Source: JBCCZC01 sp039188505
Lineage (GTDB): Bacteria; Pseudomonadota; Gammaproteobacteria; Xanthomonadales; SZUA-38
Assembly (NCBI GenBank): GCA_039188505.1
Contig: JBCCZC010000129.1
Span: 1 to 13,491 of the forward strand
DNA: 13,491 nt
Direction: 5' to 3'
This document shows positions 1 to 6,801 of this stretch, one piece after another (within the stretch, counting starts at the first letter, position 1; each line of letters opens with the position of its first letter). A program made the translations under genes and the position numbers. The notes beneath the pieces are model-generated. The model ran no database searches, had not been told where the DNA came from, and was given only the letters and a program-made list of their open reading frames with translations.

Positions 1-3000
1 CAGTCCCAGGCGCCGAGCCCGTGGAGTCCGGCGAACACGACCGGCGAGGCCTTTCTCAACATGCGTGAGGCGGGCATCTTCGTCGCGTCCTCCGCCGGGA
101 ACTCCGGGCCCGGTAACGGCACGGTCAGCGTGCCGGCCAACGCGCCCTGGATCACGGCAGTGGCCAGCGTCAGCCACGATCGGAGAGTCGTGAACAACGC
201 GATCGACGGCTTCACCGGCGGCACCGGACCGCTCCAACGCCTTGCCGGCGAGAGCCAGACCGGAGGCTTCGGTCCCGCCCGTATCGTTCACGCCCGGGAT
301 TTCGGCCATCCCCTGTGCGGGATCGGTGATGTCGTTGCGAGCGGGACCTGCGTGGACAACGGCTCGAACCCGTTTCCGCCGGGCACCTTCAACGGCGAGA
401 TCGTGGTCTGCGACCGCGGGATCTACGGACGGGTGGAGAAGGGCTTCAATCTGCGGGAGGCGGGCGCCGGGGGCTACGTGCTGGCCAACAGCTCGAGCGA
501 AGGCGAGGCGACCGCAAACGATGCGCACTGTCTGCCGGCGGTTCACTTGGGTGTTGCCGACGGGGATCTCCTGCGCGACTGGCTGGCCACCGGTGCCGAT
601 CACCGGGCCGAGCTGGTCGGGGTCTTCGAGCCGGAAACCGATCGTGATGCTCGCTTCGGCAGTGTCGTCAGCGGCTTCAGTTCCCGCGGGCCGGACGCGA
701 TCGCGCCGGATCTCATGAAACCGGATATTGCGGCGCCGGGCCAGGCGATTCGCGCGGCCAGCCGTCTGGGTACCCAGGAGACTTTCATCAGCGGCACTTC
801 CATGGCGTCGCCACATGTGGCCGGGGCAGCCGCACTGGTCCTCGCGGCGCAGCCCGGGCTCTCGCCAGACCGGGTGCATGCCGCGCTGGCCACGACGGCC
901 GAGGCGGGCGGCATGCGGGTCAGTGGCGGCGCTCCCGCGGGCGCGCTCGACGTCGGCGCGGGACTGCTCAGGGTCGACGAAGCCGTGTCCGCGGGTCTGG
1001 TGCTGCCCGTGACTCCCGCTGAATTCACGGCGGCAAACCCCGCGGCGGGCGGCGATCCCAGTTCGCTGAACCTGCCCGGGCTGGCCACCGCCAGCTGTAT
1101 CGGCTCCTGCCGCTTCGAACGCCGCGTCGAGGCGGTCGTCGCTGGCGCCTGGAGCGTTGTTTTCGACGCACCGCCGGGCGTGAGCGTTGCGGTCGAGCCG
1201 GCGTCCTTCGAGCTCGGCGCCGGGGAGAGCGTGGACCTCGCGATCACCGTCAACGTCGTGAACGCCGGCGCGCTCGTCGGTTCGCGAGCCGACGGTGTCG
1301 TACGCCTCGTTCCCGGGGGGCCTGGCGTGCCGCCGACGGGTCTGGCCTTTTCGGTCGTGATCGATCCCGGTCCGGTCCCCGAAGAGCTGACCGTCGTTGC
1401 CGATGCGAGTTTCGGCACGGCGGACCTCACGCTGCCGGGTCTCGTGCCCGCATTTCCTGCTGCGGCTTTCCGAACCACAGGGCTTGGCCGCCTGGGCGAG
1501 GAGGAGCGTGCGCTCGGGCAGGACAGCGTGCGATCGAGTCCCTACGACAGCCTGATTGACGGCGTCTACTACGTGACCGTCGAGGTGGCGGCAGGGGGCC
1601 TGGTCTTTGCCGAAACCCTGGCCGGCCTGAACGGCGATCTAGACCTCTTCATTGGCGCCGACACCAACTTCAATGGCCTACCGGACGCGGACGAGGAACG
1701 CTGCGCCAGCACGTCCGCAACCGCCATCGAGCGCTGCCTGGAGGTCGCCGACCGGGCGGGCACGTGGTGGATTCTGGTGCAGAACTGGGCCAGCAGCGCT
1801 CCCGGCGCCCGCGATGGTGTTGCGATCCGCTATGCCGGCATCGACCCCGGCGGTACTGCGCTGACCGTCACGGGGCCGGGCTCGGCTCCGGGTAGCGCGC
1901 CGGTGCCGGTGCGGGTGACGTGGGACGAAGGTCGGCTCGCCGCCGGCGAGCGGTGGCTCGGTCTCCTGGAGCCCCTGGCGGACCGCCGCGCGGGAGCAGG
2001 TAGCTTCGGGCAGATTCCGCTGATCATCGACCGGTCCGCGGGGAGCGTAGCGGCACCGCGCGCCTACGCGCTCCGGCCGGGCGCGCCCGCCTCCGTGGGC
2101 ATCGAGCCCGGTGCGGTGCAGGACCGGCTGTTCTTCGACGTCCCCACCGGTGCCTCCCGGGTTGCCGTTGCCTTCGAAGCGGCGGACCCCCTCAGCGTGC
2201 GGTTGCAGCGAAACCCGCATGAGTTCGCTGCGCCGGAGGTGCTTCCGGCCGGCGGCGAAGCGCTCGCGGCGATGACGGACGCGGCCGGCGTTCTGACGCT
2301 GGATGCGCCGGCGAGCGGTCGCTACCACGTCGTTCTCGACAACGGCGGTAGTGAGGCGCTGGCCGTGACCGTGACGGCAACCATCGAGTCCGCGACCGAG
2401 TCCGTCGACCCGCTGCCGGGGCTCTACTTCAATCCGGATCGAGACGGCCACGGCATCAATCTCAATACCGCCGGGGACCAGCTCGTGATCGAGTGGTACA
2501 CCTATCTCGAGGACGGTACGCCGACCTGGTATCTCGCCCAGGGGCCGGCTCCGACCGTGGGCGGCCAGTGGCAGGCCGATCTGCTGCGCTTCTCCTGGGA
2601 CGGCGGTGCAGCGGTCGGGGTCGACGTCGGCGACGTGATGCTGACCTTCGAGGACGAGGCCGCGTTCGTGTTCAGCTTCCGGGTCCACGGTGAATCCGGT
2701 ACGGAGCGCATGATCGCGTTGGCGCCCGAACCCGGATGCGATGTCCAGGGTGCCGTCGCGGAGCGGACCGGCCTTTGGTTCGATCCGGCGAGCCCCGGCT
2801 ACGGCTACTCCGTGCTCGGCGTCGCCGGCAACGAGGTCTACATCAACTATCTGTTCGATGGGGCGGGCGTGCCGCGCTGGGCGTTGGCTCAGGGCGATGG
2901 CTCGCCAGGCAGCCTGGCGCTGCTCCAGTTCGAGGGCTTCTGCCCGACCTGTGCCCGCGCCGTCGGACCGCCGCAGCCCGTGGGCGTCATCAATTTCGGC

Positions 3001-3126
3001 TTCGACGACCCGCAGACGGGCCGCATCGGCGCCGCTCTGGAATTCGTCGCACCGGTCGGAGGCTTCTGGGAGCGCGGGGGTGACGTCAGCAATCTCGCGC
3101 CGGCCTTCGACTGCAGCGGCGGTTGA
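1..3126 (+). CDS. Secreted subtilisin-like serine protease (peptidase S8), 5'-truncated by window edge
   Basis: Endopeptidase of the S8 family, probably exported. The reading frame is open from base 1, so the signal peptide, propeptide and catalytic Asp and His lie upstream. With residue 1 at base 1 (1041 residues visible), the oxyanion Asn is N34 in SSAGNSGP. A PA-domain insert covers about 88-205. FSSRGP begins at 226, and the catalytic Ser is S267 in GTSMASPHVAG. A beta-rich Fn3-like region covers about 337-456. A pre-peptidase C-terminal (PPC)-like domain (about 521-617) holds an acidic calcium-type loop (D554, N556, N558, D562). Two copies of a domain opening GLYFNP (807) and GLWFDP (924) end the protein. 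The family call is firm from the motifs. The substrate is unknown. Multi-domain subtilases like this are usually secreted or surface-bound, which is inference because the N terminus is missing. Confidence 0.93.
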   Translation, partial: QSQAPSPWSPANTTGEAFLNMREAGIFVASSAGNSGPGNGTVSVPANAPWITAVASVSHDRRVVNNAIDGFTGGTGPLQRLAGESQTGGFGPARIVHARDFGHPLCGIGDVVASGTCVDNGSNPFPPGTFNGEIVVCDRGIYGRVEKGFNLREAGAGGYVLANSSSEGEATANDAHCLPAVHLGVADGDLLRDWLATGADHRAELVGVFEPETDRDARFGSVVSGFSSRGPDAIAPDLMKPDIAAPGQAIRAASRLGTQETFISGTSMASPHVAGAAALVLAAQPGLSPDRVHAALATTAEAGGMRVSGGAPAGALDVGAGLLRVDEAVSAGLVLPVTPAEFTAANPAAGGDPSSLNLPGLATASCIGSCRFERRVEAVVAGAWSVVFDAPPGVSVAVEPASFELGAGESVDLAITVNVVNAGALVGSRADGVVRLVPGGPGVPPTGLAFSVVIDPGPVPEELTVVADASFGTADLTLPGLVPAFPAAAFRTTGLGRLGEEERALGQDSVRSSPYDSLIDGVYYVTVEVAAGGLVFAETLAGLNGDLDLFIGADTNFNGLPDADEERCASTSATAIERCLEVADRAGTWWILVQNWASSAPGARDGVAIRYAGIDPGGTALTVTGPGSAPGSAPVPVRVTWDEGRLAAGERWLGLLEPLADRRAGAGSFGQIPLIIDRSAGSVAAPRAYALRPGAPASVGIEPGAVQDRLFFDVPTGASRVAVAFEAADPLSVRLQRNPHEFAAPEVLPAGGEALAAMTDAAGVLTLDAPASGRYHVVLDNGGSEALAVTVTATIESATESVDPLPGLYFNPDRDGHGINLNTAGDQLVIEWYTYLEDGTPTWYLAQGPAPTVGGQWQADLLRFSWDGGAAVGVDVGDVMLTFEDEAAFVFSFRVHGESGTERMIALAPEPGCDVQGAVAERTGLWFDPASPGYGYSVLGVAGNEVYINYLFDGAGVPRWALAQGDGSPGSLALLQFEGFCPTCARAVGPPQPVGVINFGFDDPQTGRIGAALEFVAPVGGFWERGGDVSNLAPAFDCSGG
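2419..3075 (+). repeat. Two divergent copies of a C-terminal domain in the protease
   Basis: Copy 1 spans about 2419-2730 and copy 2 about 2770-3075. Both open GL(Y/W)F(N/D)P, then a Gly-rich turn (GHGI / GYGY), then a WYTY / NYLF strand, a DG(T/A)G-type turn and a TWYLAQG / RWALAQG motif. The copies match at protein level but have drifted at DNA level. Copy 2 alone has a CPTC pair. As I recall, similar domains occur at the C termini of secreted proteins in Xanthomonadales-like bacteria; their function is not known to me. Confidence 0.7.
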
Positions 3127-3220
3127 AGGGGTCAGGTCGATTTGCCAAACTCGAAGGCGGACTGCCGGAATAATCACAACAAGCCTGGCAGCGATTGACT
3201 GATGGACATGTGGGAGTTCG

Positions 3221-5089
3221 ATGACGAGGATCTGGCTGACCCTCGTCCTGCTGCCGTTCCTGTATGGAACGACCTGGGCGAAGGACGATCAAACCGACGA
3301 ACCGGCGCAGGCAGAAGCGGCTCCGAGCCAACCGGCTCAGGAACAACCCGCCCCGGGGAATGAGCCGCAGCGTGTGCGCCGTCTCGGCGACTCGCTCGCG
3401 ACCGACCCGAGCGCCGAGTGGGTGCCCGGGCTCCCGACCACGGTCGATGACGCTGCGCTCGAGCGGAAGCTGACCGTGGCCGAGCGCGCGCTCGCGAATG
3501 GCGATCTGCTGGCGCCACCCAACGCGAATGCCCTTTATTTCTTCCAGCAGGTGCTCGACGTCGCGCCGGACAACGTTCGCGCCCGGGAGGGCCTGAACCA
3601 GATCGCAGACAGCCTCGTCACCCAGGCTCGCCAGGCGCAGGCCGCGGGCAATGACGTCCGGGCGCGCAGTCTCCTCGCCCAGATCCGCAGCTTCGCACCG
3701 GACTACCCCGGGATCGATCAGCTCGAGGCCGATATCGGCCGCCGCGCCGAGATCGAGGCCCTCCAGACGAGCGCCGAAGCCGCGCTTGCGGCCGGCCGCC
3801 TCGATCAGCCGGCCGGCGACAACGCCCTCGAGACGTTCCAGGCGCTGCTGGCGATTGATGCCGGCTCAACGGTTGCCGCCGAAGGCGTGGCGGCCGTGCA
3901 GCGCCGGCTCCTTGCTCAGGCGCAGGCGGCGGTCGACGCAGACGATCTCCCGGGTGCCCAGGAACTGCTTGATCGGGCGGAAACTGCCGGCGCGAGCGGT
4001 GACGGGCCCGCCAGCATTCGCGGCGCCATGGCCGACGTCAGGCGTGCCCGCCAGATTGCGCGGCTGACGGCCATCGAGGCCCAGGTCGCCGCCGGTGACG
4101 TCGATGCCGCAGAGGCAGCCCTCGGTGAGTTGCTCGGCGAGGGTTTCCCCGCCGACGAGCGGACTGCGGCGATCGACGTCGAGATTGCCCGGGTGCGCCG
4201 CGTCCGCGCGTTCCCGCCCGGGACGACGATCAATGACGATTTCTCGGGGGGCGGTCAGGCGCCGACGATGATCATCGTCCCCGGCGGCAGCTTCGAGATG
4301 GGCTCGCCTCGCAGCGACCGCGACCGCGGTAACAACGAAGGGCCCCAGCAGACGGTGACCTTCGCGATTCCCTTCGCGCTCGGGCAGACCGAAGTCACGG
4401 TGGCCCAGTTCCGGATCTTCGTCGAGACGACCGGCCACGTGACGGACGCGGAGCAGGCCGGCGAGTCGACGATCTACAACGTCCTCTCGGGCAATCTCAA
4501 GAAGGAATCGGGCATCAGCTGGCGCAACAGCTGGCAAGGCCAGAACGCCGAGGATGACGATCCGGTCGTGCACGTCTCCTGGAACGATGCGATGGCCTAT
4601 GCGGCCTGGGTCGCCCAGGAAACCGGCGAAGCCTATCGACTGCCGACGGAGAGCGAGTTCGAATACGCGCTGCGTGCGGGCACGACCACGCCCTTCTGGT
4701 GGGGGCGGGGCGCCCCCCGGGACACAGTGGAAAACCTGACGGGCGAGGAGGATCGGATGGCGGGTCGCTGGGAATGGCCGGCGCCCTTCGAGCGCTACGG
4801 TGATGATCACTGGGGGCCGGCCCCGGTGGCCAGCTTCACCGCCAACCCCTTCGGCCTGCTCGATATCGGTGGCAACGTGATGGAGTGGGTGGCCGACTGC
4901 TACGTCGCGTCGCTCGACGGTGTCCCCCTCGACGGCTCGGCGAGGCCCGACGCCGGTGAATGCAACCGGGTGCTTCGCGGCGGGTCCTGGGCGACTCCGC
5001 CTGCGAAGACGCGTTCAGCGCAGCGAACCACGGCGCGACCGACCCAGTCGACCAGCCTGGTCGGGTTCCGCCTCGCGCGATCGCTGTGA
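3221..5089 (+). CDS. Exported SUMF1/FGE-like domain protein with N-terminal helical repeats, cysteines of FGE absent
   Basis: A 622-residue protein with a likely signal peptide (MTRIWLTLVLLPFLYGTTWA, cut near residue 20), then a Gln/Pro/Glu-rich linker. Two duplicated Ala-rich helical units follow at about 87-184 and 185-275, plus a shorter related stretch. The SUMF1 (formylglycine-generating enzyme-like) fold fills about 348-622. Seen there are VPGGSFEMGS (353-362), a HVSWNDAMAYAAW segment, RLPTESEFEYA, IGGNVMEW (549-556), RVLRGGSW (583-590) and the terminal GFRLARS. In true FGE two cysteines follow RGGS; here that stretch is Ala/Thr/Pro, so sulfatase-type Cys oxidation is unlikely. It may instead act as a binding or structural SUMF1 protein, which is inference. 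A GGGAG site (3212-3216) lies 4 bases before the ATG. It follows the protease by 94 bases on the same strand and may have its own promoter. Confidence 0.85.
   Translation: MTRIWLTLVLLPFLYGTTWAKDDQTDEPAQAEAAPSQPAQEQPAPGNEPQRVRRLGDSLATDPSAEWVPGLPTTVDDAALERKLTVAERALANGDLLAPPNANALYFFQQVLDVAPDNVRAREGLNQIADSLVTQARQAQAAGNDVRARSLLAQIRSFAPDYPGIDQLEADIGRRAEIEALQTSAEAALAAGRLDQPAGDNALETFQALLAIDAGSTVAAEGVAAVQRRLLAQAQAAVDADDLPGAQELLDRAETAGASGDGPASIRGAMADVRRARQIARLTAIEAQVAAGDVDAAEAALGELLGEGFPADERTAAIDVEIARVRRVRAFPPGTTINDDFSGGGQAPTMIIVPGGSFEMGSPRSDRDRGNNEGPQQTVTFAIPFALGQTEVTVAQFRIFVETTGHVTDAEQAGESTIYNVLSGNLKKESGISWRNSWQGQNAEDDDPVVHVSWNDAMAYAAWVAQETGEAYRLPTESEFEYALRAGTTTPFWWGRGAPRDTVENLTGEEDRMAGRWEWPAPFERYGDDHWGPAPVASFTANPFGLLDIGGNVMEWVADCYVASLDGVPLDGSARPDAGECNRVLRGGSWATPPAKTRSAQRTTARPTQSTSLVGFRLARSL
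3479..4045 (+). repeat. Internal duplication of a ~95-residue TPR-like unit
   Basis: Unit 1 (about 3479-3772) and unit 2 (about 3773-4045) encode matching patterns. Each begins AE(R)ALA.G.L, continues with NAL..FQ..L.(I/V)D and A.EG(L/V), and then Q(A)..A...D. A partial third unit begins AIEAQVAAGDVDAAEAAL near 4070. The spacing suggests tandem duplication of an alpha-helical repeat inside one gene, with divergence since. Confidence 0.6.
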
Positions 5090-5099
5090 GCGTCGCTCG

Positions 5100-6506
5100 C
5101 TAGCCGAGCACGGATTGGCCGACGCGTTCGAGCACCGTTAGGCGGTCTTCCACCAGCCGTGAGGCGGCCTCGAAGTCGATGTCATCGAGGCTGCCGGCGT
5201 CCCGCGTCAGCTGCCGCAGGATGGCACGGTTGACCTCGCCCCGCTTCTGCGCAGCCGCATAGGGAATCCGCCGGAACATCACCAGCGCGTAGCGTGGCAC
5301 GAAGCGCTCGGGATGGCGTCGCTCGAGTTCGAGGGCCAGCGTGCGCATCAGCAGGTAGCGATCGTCGCTCACGGAAGATCGCATCTCGATGTAGTTCTCC
5401 AGGGCCATGTCGGCGATGGCGTTCGCGTTGGGCTTCCGGTCGGCTTCGAAGTCGGCGAAGGCGTCTTCCCACCGGCGGTGAGCTCCGATGATGCGGGCGA
5501 GCGCCTCGCAGTCCTCGAAGCCGCAGTTCATGCCCTGGCCGTGGAACGGCACGATGGCGTGCGCGGCATCGCCGATCAGCACCGCGCGGCCGTCGATATG
5601 CCAGCGAGGACACCGAATCGTCCCGAGGACGCCGACGGGGTGCTCCTCGAAGTCCTCCGGGAGCTGCGTCAGGTGCGGGACGGCGTCGGGAAACTCCGCT
5701 TGTACGAAGGCCACGAAGTCGTCGTACGTCGCCGTTTCCGCGAAGGAACGATCGCCCTCGGACGGCATGAAGAGCGTCGCCGTGAAGCTCCGGTCCTCGT
5801 TGGGAAGGGCAATCATCATGTGCCCGCCGCGCGGCCAGACGTGGAGGGCTTCGGGCGCCATGCGGAAGCCGCCGTCCGGAGTCGGGGGAATCGTCAATTC
5901 CCGGTAGCTGTGGTCGAGGAAGCGGATGTCACTCTTGAAGTCCCCGTGGCGCTCGATCGCGGCGCGCACCGGTGAACCCACGCCGTCGGCGCCGATGATG
6001 GGCAACACGGGCCGGGCATAGCGCCGGTCCGACGCGTGGTCGTGGAAGGTCGCCTGGCCGCTGTCGAGGTCGAGGTCCACGAGTTCCTGAGAGAAGTGGA
6101 TTCGCACGCGCTTCGTTGCTTCCGCGGCATCGAGCAGGGCGCAGTTGAGCCGGGCCCGGTGCACCGAGTAGATGACCTCGTCATCACTTTGACCGTACGG
6201 CTGCAGGTTGACGCCCCTCGCGTCGTGCACCATGCGTCCCCGCATGGGCAACGCGAAGCGCGCGACCCGGTGGTGCAGGCCGACGCCAGCGAGGGCGTGG
6301 ATTCCGCGTTCGGCGAGCGCCAGATTGATCGAGCGCCCCGCGGGGACGTCGTCCCGCCTGGGGTCCGACCATCGCTCGAATACCTCGACCCGGAAACCGA
6401 GCTGCGCGAGGTAGACGGCCGCCAGGCTGCCGGCGAGCCCGGCCCCGACGATGGTGATTTCCCGCGTGTCCCCGATCGGGCGGGGCTCAGGTCGCTGTGA
6501 CGACAT
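5100..6506 (-). CDS. kmo: Kynurenine 3-monooxygenase
   Basis: FAD- and NADPH-dependent hydroxylase turning L-kynurenine into 3-hydroxykynurenine, in tryptophan breakdown and the kynurenine route to quinolinate and NAD. The 468-residue length fits bacterial KMO. The Rossmann FAD motif GAGLAG is at 21-26, with E44 ending the second strand. GRSINLALAERG (57-68), DDEVIYSVHRARLN, DHSYRELTIP and HVWPRGGHMMIALPNEDRSF are KMO-specific blocks. The second FAD motif GDAAHAIVPFHGQGMNCG starts at 312 (D313). I chose the ATG at 6504-6506 because it has a GGAG site and gives a short tail before the FAD strand; the longer open frame back to 6593 reads through the kynU remnant. The gene is convergent with the SUMF1-like gene, 10 bases from its stop, with no clear terminator between them. 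Confidence 0.93.
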   Translation of the reverse strand: MSSQRPEPRPIGDTREITIVGAGLAGSLAAVYLAQLGFRVEVFERWSDPRRDDVPAGRSINLALAERGIHALAGVGLHHRVARFALPMRGRMVHDARGVNLQPYGQSDDEVIYSVHRARLNCALLDAAEATKRVRIHFSQELVDLDLDSGQATFHDHASDRRYARPVLPIIGADGVGSPVRAAIERHGDFKSDIRFLDHSYRELTIPPTPDGGFRMAPEALHVWPRGGHMMIALPNEDRSFTATLFMPSEGDRSFAETATYDDFVAFVQAEFPDAVPHLTQLPEDFEEHPVGVLGTIRCPRWHIDGRAVLIGDAAHAIVPFHGQGMNCGFEDCEALARIIGAHRRWEDAFADFEADRKPNANAIADMALENYIEMRSSVSDDRYLLMRTLALELERRHPERFVPRYALVMFRRIPYAAAQKRGEVNRAILRQLTRDAGSLDDIDFEAASRLVEDRLTVLERVGQSVLG

Positions 6507-6635
6507 CTTCCAGGATCTCCGCGAACTCGGCGACGTGGTTGGGGTGGGGGATCGGCCCGAGGCGGAGACGTCGGTTTCGCGCCAGCTGCCCATCCCGTCG
6601 CGATCCGTCAGCGCATCGAACGCGGCGTGCCCGGT
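6487..6635 (-). pseudogene. kynU: C-terminal remnant of kynureninase, frameshifted and 5'-truncated
   Basis: Read on the minus strand, about 6635 to 6567 gives HAAFDALTDRDGMGSWRETD(V), and a different frame from 6566 to 6487 gives RLGPIPHPNHVAEFAEILED and a stop. Joined, they match the kynureninase C-terminal signature WREPDVIR..P.P..N, then a ...F.EIL helix. Adding one base after GTC (6567) to make an ATC-like codon restores the signature exactly, so a single-base deletion explains the break. Everything upstream of about 6640, including the PLP-binding lysine region, is missing, and the glutamate dehydrogenase start region occupies that space. The stop overlaps the kmo start by 20 bases, typical of a former kynU-kmo operon. 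Family identity comes from memory of the motif, not from alignment. Confidence 0.65.
6517..6520 (-). promoter_or_regulatory. Ribosome binding site of kmo, inside the kynU remnant
   Basis: GGAG on the minus strand sits 10 bases before the kmo ATG, with GGAAG also directly adjacent to the start. It lies within the last codons of the kynU remnant, so selection on kmo translation would preserve this tail. It supports the start at 6506 over longer alternatives. Confidence 0.5.
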
Positions 6636-6644
6636 CGCCCTGGG

Positions 6645-6653
6645 ATTGTAACA
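6645..6653 (-). promoter_or_regulatory. Candidate extended -10 promoter for kmo
   Basis: The minus strand reads TGT-TACAAT, an extended -10 (TGn) joined to a hexamer that matches TATAAT at five of six positions. No good -35 box lies 16-18 bases upstream, as is common for extended -10 promoters. It would start RNA near 6638 and transcribe the kynU remnant as the kmo leader. TTGTTACAA here is also a perfect 9-base dyad, so it could be an operator. Confidence 0.35.
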
Positions 6654-6699
6654 ACGCCCGCATGCGATCGCTCCGTTCGTAGCGCGACCATCGCACCGG

Positions 6700-6728
6700 T
6701 AGGCAGTGGCGGGCGCGCGCGGTATCCT
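6700..6728 (+). promoter_or_regulatory. Candidate sigma70 promoter of the glutamate dehydrogenase operon
   Basis: TAGGCA (6700-6705) and TATCCT (6723-6728) each match their consensus hexamer at four of six positions and are 17 bases apart. RNA would start near 6735, giving a leader of about 65 bases before the ATG at 6802. This argues against the upstream ATG at 6706, which lies inside the promoter. Confidence 0.4.
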
Positions 6729-6749
6729 TCACAACGGGATTGATTGGCA

Positions 6750-6774
6750 GAGGGCGCCCGGAAGAAGGCGCCTC
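6750..6774 (+). other. Hairpin in the glutamate dehydrogenase leader
   Basis: GAGGGCGCC (6750-6758, one bulged G) can pair with GGCGCCTC (6767-6774) around an 8-base purine-rich loop. Five T follow only after an 11-base gap, so it does not look like a standard terminator. It could shape mRNA stability or translation. This is seen by eye and not folded. Confidence 0.35.
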
Positions 6775-6790
6775 GAACAGAGCCCTTTTT

Positions 6791-6797
6791 GGGGGGA
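6791..6797 (+). promoter_or_regulatory. G-rich ribosome binding site deciding the dehydrogenase start
   Basis: GGGGGGA lies 4 bases before the ATG at 6802 and is preceded by five T. It supports 6802 over the upstream ATG at 6706. The run CCC-TTTTT-GGG just upstream could weakly mask it. Confidence 0.5.
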
Positions 6798-6801
6798 TTG
6801 G

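Noticed and set aside
1678..3177. Open frame of 499 codons on the minus strand opposite the protease
   Set aside because: Arg/Ala-rich composition with no motif, fully covered by the protease gene with its clear domains.
3127..3220. Promoter of the SUMF1-like gene using TTGCCA (3142-3147) and AATAAT (3169-3174)
   Set aside because: The hexamers are 21 bases apart, too far for a normal sigma70 promoter; nothing better was seen.
3866..4810. Open frame of 314 codons on the minus strand opposite the SUMF1-like gene
   Set aside because: Low-information composition and no family features; the plus-strand gene explains the region.
5080..5105. Possible bidirectional terminator between the convergent stops (GAGC-GTC-GCTC)
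   Set aside because: The stem is only 4 pairs, with no T run on either side.
6706..6801. N-terminal extension of the dehydrogenase from ATG 6706
   Set aside because: No ribosome site, it overlaps the candidate promoter, and ATG 6802 has a good G-rich site and gives the usual family length.
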